From Lepturacanthus savala (lineage: Eukaryota > Chordata > Actinopteri > Scombriformes > Trichiuridae), in contig CM060477.1 in the NCBI GenBank assembly GCA_030544235.1, positions 5,042,934-5,106,933 on the forward strand: a stretch of 64,000 nucleotides of DNA, read 5' to 3'. Under the pieces are notes generated by a model, which searched no databases, was not told the origin of the DNA, and was given only the letters and a program-made list of their open reading frames with translations. Made by a program: the position numbers and the translations under genes. Below, in pieces: positions 23,946 to 34,854 of this stretch; the first letter of the stretch is position 1; every line of letters begins with the position of its first letter.

Positions 23946-26900
23946 GTTTTTTCCTGACTTTTTAAAGTCTGCATGAGGGTCTTTTATGCAAAAAGTGACA
24001 CATTATGGATTGTACAAAGTATTAGAGTGGGGGAAAAAGAGTGTATGTAATGTTTAATTAAGGGGATAGTGGAGCAGAAGCGGCTGTTTCAGCTTTTTCC
24101 TCTTTCCAAATTATATTTTTTGTGTTCATTCTCATGGTGACAATAGACAGAGCTGATGTCTGGTCCAGGTTGATTCGTTTGGTTTCTGTTATGTCAGGAG
24201 CAGCTATTTATTTACCGATCGGGAGCGGATGTGTTTTTACTGTTTTGTCATGTTTTCATAGAATTGTGAGATTATTGCTGTTTTATTCTATGTCAGGAGG
24301 TATGTCCAAACAAAGATAATAACGCTGTGGAGTGCCTTATTTTATTAAAATGATAATCTTCAGCTTGTCAAGCTTGTAAGTTGTGTAAGTTATAAGATAA
24401 TTAATACTTATAATATAATGTAATCATACAGATCAAGTAGAAATATATTTATAAACAGCTTTAAACTTGCTACAGAAGTGTACAGACAGTGTTTTAATAT
24501 CAAAAACCACAGTTTCAATCAACGTGATCCTGCGATCTATCTTTTTTTGCTGTTTTCAAAGCCATTTTTTGGCTTTATTTTACACGTGTATGCCGCCTCC
24601 CTGACCTTGCTCTACTTTAAGTTAAAAGACTTTTTTGCTCTACTTTAAGTTAAGACATAGACGGCTCATTTAGTTCTTCAGCTGTAATAACTACTGTTGC
24701 TCAAGCACCTAATGTAGCCTATGTATAGCGGGTTTCTTGTTAATAAATAGGACTACATTTGAAATCAGTTCAGAGTTATACCATTTATTGTTTTAATGGT
24801 ATGATATCAGTTTCTGTGATGCCTGTAAATGTTGTGCACTGAAACTTGGTTTGAATAAAATCAGGAATTAAATCACAATCACATCCTTAACAGTTAATAA
24901 ATGCTTTATTACACAAGAAAAACAAGTTTAACCTTGAAAACGGCACCTTATGTGAAGTGAAACTGTGTTCTACAATTCAAATTATTCACGGATAATATTA
25001 TAAATGTGAATATGGATGCATTTTCAAGCATGCATTAACTATTAATATATCATTCTTAAAGCACTTATCAGATGTTCATGCAGTTAACTGCTTATAAATG
25101 CGAAATGGCCACCAAGGGTAAGACCTTTCTGTAAGAGATTGTGATCTTTCATATCCTGTAATTATCTGATAACCAATGTAGATTCATCCTAATGCACTGA
25201 ACCTGTGGCCTGTTATTATTATTAACATGATATATTGATATATTCATGTACTGTTCTAATAGTGACTCTTAATCTGCATCTGGTTTTCAGTTCTCCATTT
25301 GGAGCTTCTTATGTAGTAGTTTCTTCTCACATCACCACCGTATTTCTATAATACAACAGTAACTTACCGTGATGTGTGTTTTTTCTTCTCCCCCATGTTG
25401 AATTCTACCTTTTGCTTGTTAATATTTGAAACCTGCTTCTAGTTGGATTTGTAGGCTGGTGCCTGAACCTTGTTCTGTTGCTTGAAACATTTCTAGTTTT
25501 CATGCAGTGTGTGGGTGCTTCGGCTGTACTTAAGGATTAACACGATCTATAAATTCTTTTTAAACAGTGTTTTTGATTGTGTTCAGTGATTATTTAAATC
25601 TATCTTCTTGCTGTTTTACACACGTTGTCTCAAGGGTAATTTTGAAATCTTGCAAGTCTGATCGTTAAAAAAAAAAAAAAAGAAAAAAGTCTCGGTGAGC
25701 TCTGTGTTTGATGCTCTGAGAGGAGCTGATGATCTGCTTTCTAACCAATTAGAGACAGAGTGAAGGGTCATTGATCTTACTGTAAATGGGAAATTACTTC
25801 CCAAGGATCACCAGGCCTGACTCTGTTTGAAGAGCTGAATTGCTGTTTGGCCAGAACGTGGCCACACAAGATAATATCTTGCAGGTTATAGTCCCCACTT
25901 ACATTATGCTTCTCAGCAGTGACACACAACTGCTGACAGATTGTAAAAATCATGATAAAAGCTCTATATAAAAGTTAAAGCTGTACGTTTATGAAGACTA
26001 TAAGAGACTTGAGATAATACTTATTATTAAGTTATACCATAGAAGTAGAAAGTATTAGCTATACGTGAGAAGTGATTGCAAGTAGACATGCATATTTGAA
26101 CATCAAAATCATGCATTCGGTGGAATATGGGTTGTTTTTCCTGGATTCAGACTTAATATGAAGTGAAACACCTCTGAGTTTTATATTTGAAGTGTGTCAT
26201 TCTTGTATTGAATTTCAGTATCAGGCAGCAAGGTCACACAGCAAAACTGATTACATCTTGTCTGAGAAGCACAGCCTAGAGTTAGCTGTTCCGACACAGA
26301 CGGAGGGACACACAAAGACAGGGGATCACACACTACATGATTTTGTCATTTAGTCACATGCTCCCATTTTCCAGAGCAGATCACTGTCAAAAAAAATTGT
26401 TAAACATTGTTTCTCACTTGATGGTATAAAAGCTGTACGTGTCTTCTCACAGCATTTACTCCTCCCCAATAAAATAAGTGAGCGGTATATACAGAGTGGA
26501 GCGGCCAAAGATGTTGTATTTCAATTTGGTCCGAACCCTGGAGCTAAAACATGCGCTGGCTATTACTTTGGATCATTCACACGTCAGTCTTAGGCCGCAT
26601 TGACGCTGCACAAGCCTCCTCAGATTGGAGCGGACAAAATCAAACATGTTTGGAAGGTCTTGTCAGGCTAATGTGTTCACATTGCAGAGTAATCTGCATC
26701 AACCATCAGGCCTCTTAGTGTCTTTCACAGCCAGCTAGTCTGAACAGATGCCCTGGCCTGTAACTCTTAAAGTCCCACACAGCATGAAGTGGAAAGGCAT
26801 ACTGTGATAAGATCCGGGATGATTGTTTCTAACAATGAACTGATAGCATTACGGCAACTTGAATCTCATTTGGTAAAACATTTTGCACAAAGAGAATAGA

Positions 26901-27031
26901 ACGATAAGCATACATAGTAAATATTTAATTAACTGGATGCATATAGGAAGCAGTGATGTAGGACAAAATAACTTTATGAGCTGTATGGAGCCAACATCTT
27001 TAGATGATTTGTTCCTTTTTAGTTAGGACTA

Positions 27032-27345
27032 GGGTTGCAAAGGGATGGAAAATTTCTGGTTAATTTTGGAAATATGCAATTCAATAGTCTTGTGCTTTGG
27101 GCTCAAAAGTGTGTCCAGGGATCTAGAAATCATCTGTGCATGTGATGGAGGAATGCACAGTGCATGAAGGGGGTGTGGCCTCGATAGCCCTGCAGTAAGC
27201 AGTGTGCTGTGTGTATGGGATTGAGGAGTGTACATGTATTAAAGGGATAGTTCAACATTTTTGAAAATTCACCCATCGTTGTGATTCCCATAGTCATATA
27301 CAATAGGTGCTGTACCTTTTTTAAGCAGAGCCATAAGCTGTTCAG
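27032..27345 (+). repeat. Dispersed repeat family C, copy 1
   Basis: Shared with 62785-63030 in inverted orientation: GCAAAGGGATGGAAAA at the left, a GTAAGCAGTGTGCTGTGTG block in the middle, then AAAGGGATAGTTCAACATTT, TGAAAATTCACCCAT and CAATAGGTGCTGTACC. The AAAGGGATAGTTCA motif is a common terminus of short fish elements. It is non-coding. Confidence 0.6.
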
Positions 27346-28864
27346 CTACTACTACACAGCTAATGGTATTATTTGGTTTCCCTCATCAAACTCAGCAAAT
27401 ATACAATCCAGCAACTCCCAAACGCTGCGGTGGACGAGTTGTGACCTGCGAATCCACCACGTTGCAGTCATTCAGTTTTGTAAATTTTGGATTTATTCCC
27501 ATTAATTCCATCTTTAGAATCCCTGTAATTTTAGGACGTTTCAGTAGTGGTTTGATGGTGTTGTGGCAAGTGTTTATAATGCTGGTCCAATCCCAAATAA
27601 TTGTACTTTAACTTGTGTATTTAAATGATGGATTTACTCATGGTTCTCATCACTGTTGTCAGAAAGAAGTGAGTTAGTTGACTAGTCGCTGCATGTTAAT
27701 GTTATTTCTCTAAAAGTCTAATATGTCCTTCACATATCTCAACAACCGTTCATCTTATGGACTTCACACTTGGCGGGTTTAATGCTGGTGCCTCAAAGAA
27801 GTGTATGATCTCATTATAACCAATGAATTATTGAGAATTATTAAATTTTGATGGTGCGTTTCTAGTTTAACTGGTGCAGATTTTCCAGCTATTACAGTAC
27901 TGGTTTAGGAAACAGCCCCATCGCATGTGTTGTAAATCTGCAGCAGCAGGACTTCAGGGCTCAGCCAGTCAGGGAAAAGTTTTCATATTGCACGCTCTAA
28001 TAAGAAAAAAACTAGAAATTGAAAACACATTTGGACATACAACATATTAAAATTACATATAAAATGACCCCAAAACACTTAATCATTGTCAGTGTATGAC
28101 CCCCACCAGCACTTGACAGGTTAATGGGCTATTCCTTCAGTGGAGGAGCTGCTGATAGGGAGGCAGGAACTCCTCCAGGTATTGAGCAATCCAACACATC
28201 ATCAAAAAGTGTAAATGGGTTTTTGAGGATGTTGGGTAACGCTAAGTGAGTGACATATGAGTTACGGCTCTCTCTGATAACGTTCCTTTAGAAGTGGACG
28301 TGAACTTGCTCAAATCACAGCTGACAGTCAGCACTGTGTCCTCTAAACCAGTTTATAGGTATTCTAATAAAAGATATATATATATAATGATATGTTCTTG
28401 TACTCAAAATGAATGTTTTCTTCTCTTATAGTTTAATCATTTAATTGCAGGATGATTATGAGAGATTATTTAGATGCCGCGAGTCATACAGCAGCCTAGA
28501 TGTACTAGAAAAAAGGTAGAGAGCCAGGAAATAAAGTAACTGGTCACTTTTGAGCATCAAAACATAAAACAGAGGTGTCTCCAGGTGAGAAACTCCACCT
28601 GCATCTAAGTGTGTGTGTTTACAGATATAATATATTATAATACAGGTGAATATAGCGAAGATTCAAGATACTGCTTGTGAAGTTAAAGAGAAAACAGTGC
28701 ATATAAAAATGTCCTTAAATAAAAATGCTTATAGTCGATATCAGCCAGATAACAGATGATTAAAACAGACAGTGCTCATTATAGGCTATCAATCAAATCA
28801 ATCACAAATATTTAATTTTGAGTTGTCTTTTAACACTCTCCACTGAGTCAGCAGGTCTAATATT

Positions 28865-30090
28865 TAAAGGCAGTGTTCCATATTTTTGAGGCGTAGTGGC
28901 TAAAAGCAGCATCCCCAAAGGCTTTTGTGGTGACCTTGGGAACCGTTAAAAGAGCAGCTGTGGAAGATCTTTTAGGGTTCGTGGAGGATCATGAAACAAA
29001 TTTTTCAAACGAGGAGTTTGTGATTATAAAAGAGGGCGAGTTTTTGTTAAAACCCTGGCACCAGCATCCTGAATGGGCTGTTGTTTTGCAATACCTGCTT
29101 TTGTAGGCCAGTGTATTTCTGCAGTAGTCAAGACTATGAGAAACAAAAGCAGGTTTTTCAGCATATTCCTGGCTCAGTGGATGTCTCACCTTTGCTATAT
29201 TGTGCAAATGATGAAGGGGAGTTTGGTCAGTGAATTAAAATGAGTTTCAAAACTGAGGTCAGACCCTAAAGGGGCAACAAGCAAGGTTTTTTTTTTTTAA
29301 GGGTTTTGGTCTTATCTTCATTTAGCTTTAGGAATTCCCTACTTAAACTCACATTAAAGGCTGATACAATCACTTAGAATGGACAGAGTAAGTCCTAGGA
29401 CACTTCCTTGGGCCACACCGTAGTCAATGTTCGCAATTTCCGATATGTGTTCCCCAATTTTGACATGGAATTTCCTCCTAGCAATATATTATTGAAACCA
29501 GCTGATTTCTCATGATGGTGGTGATGAAGGTGGTGCTAAGGTCAAGGAGAATGAGGACAAATGTATTTCCAGTGTCAGCATTTAAAGTGAGATTATTTAA
29601 ACCTTGGCAGAGAGCTCTCTCTGTACTGTAATGGTACACTCTGAAGACAGAAACATTTCAAGAATACCATTCTCAGAACGGTATTTGTTTAATTGTTTAA
29701 ACATTTTCTCCTTTAATACATTGCTCAGGAAAAGGTAAATTTAAGTTGGAGTGTTAACTACTAAGAGAGGAGGGGTCTAAGTTATTTGAGTAAAAGTTAT
29801 CTAGTGTTTCTAGGCATGGTTTGAATGTATATTCCTAAAGAAAGAGGCAAATCCTTTTGTATGTAGTGGACTCATCCACTAAGTCTATGGATGAATATGG
29901 ATTTAAAATGTTTTTTATGGTTGAGAATAGTATTCTGGGATTGTTTGAGTCATGCTCATGTTTACATTTTATCAGTGAGCTCAGTCCCGGAGCAAATTGT
30001 TTGTTGCTAATTGAGCTTAATTGCAAAATGATTTTACAATGAGCCAGGGAAGTTTTTATTATATGTTGTTTCATAGATTTATGCATAAAT
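28865..30090 (-). pseudogene. Second decayed LINE (reverse transcriptase relic)
   Basis: Minus-strand translations in changing frames give, from 5' to 3': a linker-type stretch with NPRILFSTIKNILNP (about 30000-29930); ERALCQGLNNLTLNADTG followed by FVLILLDLSTTF (about 29640-29530), the first catalytic block; GVAQGSVLGLTLS (about 29430-29390), the PQGSVLGP block; a SLDYC block (about 29130); and FGDAAFSHYAPKIWNTAF (about 28930-28870), the conserved tail seen in L2/CR1-like elements. Order, spacing and strand are consistent with one element about 1.2 kb long that has lost its endonuclease half and acquired stops and frameshifts. It differs in sequence from the LINE relic near 14-15.5 kb. Confidence 0.75.
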
Positions 30091-30545
30091 CTCTTTCTCT
30101 TAATTTGGAAGACATGAAATGAAACTGAAAAAAAGTATCTCCCAGTTTAAGTAGGCATTTAGTGGGCCTGTTAATTTGTCTTATTTTACTCAGATGAATA
30201 GAATGTAGAAGTAAAGCCTTACTTCAGAATAAACAGTTCAGACTAAACAATTGGCCTTAACAAGCTGTTATTTGCATGCTCTGCGCACACTGGTGGTGAT
30301 AAGGCAACGAACACAGTGAATGAATAACAGAATCAGTTTCTCCTAAGCAGCAAAAAGCATACACACAAACCAGTTATAATAACAGGATCATTATTGAATT
30401 ATGTTGAATCTTTTGCCTAAAATATCTGGAGGCTCATGTAAACTAGTCAATATATTTGTTATGCTTGTGTCCTGTTTTCATATTATTTGTCTCTCAGTTG
30501 CAAGATATACCAGCTCTCATGATTCACTTAAAATTACTGTAGATT

Positions 30546-31010
30546 TAGCCTGGCTAACACCAGACCTCATATCCATGTACGTTGATATTCAGTCTTGGAA
30601 CCATCCGTTCATTTGTTCTGTGATTTATGAAAGCCCAGATTCATTTAATGGCTTCAATGAATGTCTGTTAAATGCATCTGTACTTAGTTTATAGCCAATA
30701 GTACCGAACATTCCCAATAAAGTACCTGATGACAATTAAATGGTTTAACCTTAAAGTTGCTCATTTTTCATGTTCTAAGTTACTTGGAACATTTTCTAAG
30801 GTTTCATTGAAGGTAAATTATCACCTGCCTCCATGTTGGATACACAGTTATCAAAAATTGCTTCTGTGTTTTGTCATCATCTTGCTGTACCTTCCCCCCT
30901 ATTCTGTAATTGGCTCCCTAGACGAGGGGAACATGGGGTCCTTGGTGTCCAGACTAAATTTTACAGCAAAGTGAATTCTCGTGCAATGAAGAATAGATAT
31001 GCCCAGGCTA
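30546..31010 (+). mobile_element. Inverted-repeat element family B, second locus
   Basis: It opens with TAGCCTGGCTAACACCAGAC, identical over 20 bases to the element at 13377, and ends near CCCAGGCTA at 31010. Interior blocks shared with the first locus include GAACCATCCGTTCATTTGTT-like sequence, ACCTGATGA, TTGCTCATTTTTC (inverted there), ACACAGTTATCAA, TTGGTGTCCAGACTAAATTT and GTGAATTC. The right end lies only 92 bases before the bahd1 coding-exon acceptor. Confidence 0.6.
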
Positions 31011-31117
31011 GTGTAGATTATTTATTGTTGTTGATATTTGATAGGCATGGGGTAACTAGGAGGAACCTATTTTTTGACTAGCTCTTCGTGTCTTCTCTCT
31101 AGGCCCCGTGGAGAAGC

Positions 31118-31123
31118 ATGTGA
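31118..31123 (+). promoter_or_regulatory. bahd1: Start-stop uORF overlapping bahd1 start codon
   Basis: The bases ATGTGATG give an ATG (31118-31120) followed at once by TGA (31121-31123), whose final A is the first base of the bahd1 ATG at 31123. The acceptor at 31102 lies upstream, so the uORF would be in the mature transcript. Such minimal start-stop elements can hold ribosomes and lower or buffer translation of the main frame; that effect is inferred here. Confidence 0.6.
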
Positions 31124-34100
31124 TGACTCACGCGAGGCAGAAGGGTTCCCTCCGGCAGAGCCACGGTAGCGCTGAGTGGTGGGACAACTGCCCTCTCTGG
31201 CCACATGGTGGTGCCTGGCCTGAGCGCTCACTACGATTCGGCAGGACAAAGAAGATAAGCAAGGTCACCAAGCAAGGGACAGACATGTCCAAGAAGATGA
31301 ATGACAAGAGAGGAAGAACCGAAAAATCTGATCAGAACAGAAAGCTGGACCGGAGGCGCGACAAGAAACGGGACAGGAAGCTGTACCCTTTGCGGGGGAG
31401 GACTGGGGGCTCAGAGGGAGAGGGGCTCAACTGCCATGTCCTCCTCACCCGGCTGGAGGAAAGCATCCGGGAACAGAAAGATTGTGCCGGAAGGGAGAGA
31501 AAGTTATCTCTCAAACACAAACCTAGAAAAGGGAAAAGCAGTGAGAGGAGAGAAAAAAAGTTGTTACCAAAAGCTAAATCAAAGTCAACCAGCCTAAGTC
31601 AAAGTGAGTGTATCCATGTGCTGCAACCACGCAAGCGGCGACTGGCCTCTCTGAACGCTGAGGCGGTGAACAGTCTACTGCTGGAAAGAGGCACTGATCC
31701 TCACCCACCAGCCAAACAGGCTAAGAGACAGGAAGAGCCCACCAATGCAGGAGGTTCCCAGGATGCTGATTCATCCAGGAGTGGCCTCCACAGAGGTCCT
31801 AGGTTTTCACGAGGAAATACCAGTAAAGCCTCCACGTCACCCAAACCTGAACTGTGCCAAAGCTCCAAGCAGGTCAAGAAGGCCAAAGCCAACAGAAGAA
31901 GCAACAGCGGGGGGATGAGTCTAGAGAGTCTGCATGCCCCTGCCCCGAGACGCTTGGCTGGTCTCAACGCCGCCGCTCTGCTGAAGTTAACCAGCTCGTC
32001 TGCTACGAGCAAACAGAGAGTGAAGGCTGCGCCCACAGCGACTGTCACGTCAGACGGCAAAGCTCCGGCTTCCGTCGCCACCCCAAAGCAGCACTCTAGA
32101 GTCAAGCTCAAACACAGGGGGCGGCCGCAGCACCAGAAGGGGGAAAGGGACTCCCCTTTGCACAGCGGCTGCACGGCTTGCAAAAAGAAGGCGGACTTTG
32201 AGCCCAAAGTGGAGTGGGAGACAGGCGGCTGCACCCATCGACTGACCAAACCCGGCTACCAGTCCCGCAGCATGCTAGCCTACCCACTAAAGCAAGTGAA
32301 GGAGGAGCAGCTGGAAACCGAACTGAGCCCCTACTACTGCTGTCCCCAAGAGGGTTCAGTGGAGTACTGTCACCGCTTGGCCTTCTTCCTGGGCCAGCAG
32401 CCCTACGGAGAGTCCGACGATCAGCCACTCAACTCAGCCATGACCCCTGTGAAGCGCGAGTGCCTCGTAACCTCACCGTCCCTGACGCACCCCCACCCAC
32501 ACACGGCGCTGACCCTCAGCCCCCACCCCTGCCTCTGCACCGCCGACCACTGCTTCTCCAGCTACTACGTTCACATCGCCCACCCGGCGCACACTGGAAC
32601 CACGTCGGCGAGCCTGGGCCCGCGACCTCTGAACTTTGCCCCCTCCGGTTTGTGCCCCAACCGGATGACCGGCTCCAAGCTGCTGGGCCCACGGATGTCC
32701 CACTCCCCGGGGCTGCCCCATCCCGCCTACTGCAACTCGGTGGCCTCGCCCTGTTACGGTGAGGCCTGTGGGATCGGCGGCTACACCTACAGAGCCATGC
32801 CGCCCGTCACCAGCAGGGGGTGCTCTTTCAGCACAGGATGCACTGGATGCACGCACAGCATCAAAACAGGCAAGTAGGAAATGGTTGATTTTGCAAAGTG
32901 ATGATCATAATGTTGCTTTTTTGATTCACTTATCTTCAGCTTTCATTTGTAGATACTGTTATGGAGAAACAAACACTTATCCCAATGTTTCTTCTTTATA
33001 CTTTATACTAGAGGACCCTTTTTGTTTATTATGTGCCTCAAGCTAGCTGTGACCCAACAAGCGTGAACATTTTTTTGTTGTTGTTTTGTTTTGTTGGTAT
33101 GAGCTTTGAAAGTGCCCATAGCTCGGGGGCTCTGACGTGACTCTGACTGATATTTCATGATAAGGGGGCTGCAGGCTCAAATGTTGTGTTTTCCATAACA
33201 ATTGTGTTATATACAGTTGAACTGATGAGTAAGATAACAGAAGCAGGTTGGTTTTAAATCAATTTATGAAGGAACCGTGCAATTGCTCATTTTTAAGTTT
33301 CTGTTGTTTTTCACTGAAAAGAAGAAGAGTGATCACTGAAACTACGACCTTAAAGATCCACTTTAAACATGATTTAGGAACTATAAAAAATACATATCTC
33401 TAATATTTTTCCACATATGAATTACCTAAAATGATTAAAATAACATTTTGTCCATCTCCCTCATTAAACCTCCATTGAAAGATGTTTCTTTTCTTCTTCC
33501 TACAGTTGGTTGTTTGGGCTTCACTGTGCAGATCATTGGAATGTCTCTCTATGCTAATTGAAAATTCAGTTTTGAGGGGCTAGGCCTTTGAGCGTGATTT
33601 GTGACATCACAAATGGCCAATTTGCCAAGTTTTGGTTCAATGTTTCTCTTACATGTTGATGTAAAAACCTGAGAATGAATGTTCCAGTAAAGTTGGAGAT
33701 ATCATCCAGCAGAAAAACCTTTGAGATTTAATAGACTTTCATGGTTCTGGATTCAAAGAGGAAATGTCAATTTAAGTAATTTAATAATATAATTTAATAG
33801 TTTTTGTGGGAAACCATATCAGACACACTATTTTATCAAAGTAGAATACTCAACATAAATTTTAAAACATCTCTGGGGCGATATTTAATGTTTAAGAGGA
33901 AAACTATTAATTTTAGGGCTGTCAATTACTTAAACTCACATTTAACTACTTAATACTGAAGCTTGCAGTAATGTATATTTGAATGTAAGATAATGGAAAT
34001 AATCAAATGTATTTAACCTTGATGTATTTAAGCTTGAAAGACTTTATCTTAGTGTAGCTGAATTTCAGAATGGCATCCAAGGCAATGATTTCTCATCTGC

Positions 34101-34823
34101 ACAAGGTCATCTAGATTCATACGATTCCAGTAATAGCATTAACCACAATAGTTATTTTGTCTTACAGAAGATTCATAATCTTGCTGCTTTGAGTGCTAAT
34201 TGCATCTTTATTGCTGCTTTATTTCAAAGTTTGACATTGTCCTTTTTACTTTTCCAGAAGGTTACACCTCCCCTCAGGGTGAACACAGCCCGTCCCTCCT
34301 GGTTCCCCCCTCCATGCCCATCTCCAGCTGCCCTTTATCTAGCGTGCCTACTTCCACCCAGGCTAAGCCCCACCTGCTGACCCCGCTGTCGGGGCGAGAC
34401 CGGCCGCAGGCCCGGTTAAAGCTGGCCAGAGAATGCCCGCAAAGCACCAAACCCTCCAACGGCTCCCTGTCCATGGGCCGCACACGGCTGCCCCAGAAAC
34501 AGCAGCCGTCGCCCGTGGCGAGCCTCGGTGCCGGCGCCAAACAAAAGAGAGTGAGCCGCAGGCGAGCCACCAACGGCTGGCGGCCCGTCGGGATGCCCAC
34601 GGAGAAGGAGGTTTTCATAGCGGTAGGTTGAAGAACTTTCTCTCCCGTGTACCCGATAATACCCTGTTAGCTTTAGCACCCACACAGCTGCCTGGCAGTC
34701 AGACAGGAAAACAAAAGCAGCTCTTGGTGGGAAAGGATAATCGTGTTCTGACCGCACAGCTCCATGCGACAGATTTCCTTTTTCGCCTCTTATAATGATA
34801 ATGAAATCTGTCCTTGTCGGTGC

Positions 34824-34854
<31 letters not shown>

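Larger units (their letters stand above)
22640..31102 (+). other. bahd1: Probable bahd1 intron upstream of first coding exon
   Basis: No coding exon is recognised. The stretch contains an AT microsatellite (22980-23032), a hAT-like terminal relic ending near 23513, repeat family A copy 3, a 19-bp direct duplication near 24610-24650 (TTGCTCTACTTTAAGTTAA twice), a repeat at 27032-27345 that reappears inverted near 62785-63030, a LINE relic (28865-30090) and a family B element (30546-31010). It ends in TCTTCTCTCTAG, a good acceptor, at 31102. Its intronic status depends on one of the upstream candidate first exons being real. Confidence 0.45.

Noticed and set aside
31301..32856. Frames of 80-182 codons in other frames of the large bahd1 exon
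   Set aside because: They arise from the GC-rich, stop-poor coding exon; the frame with the conserved BAHD1 motifs is the real one.
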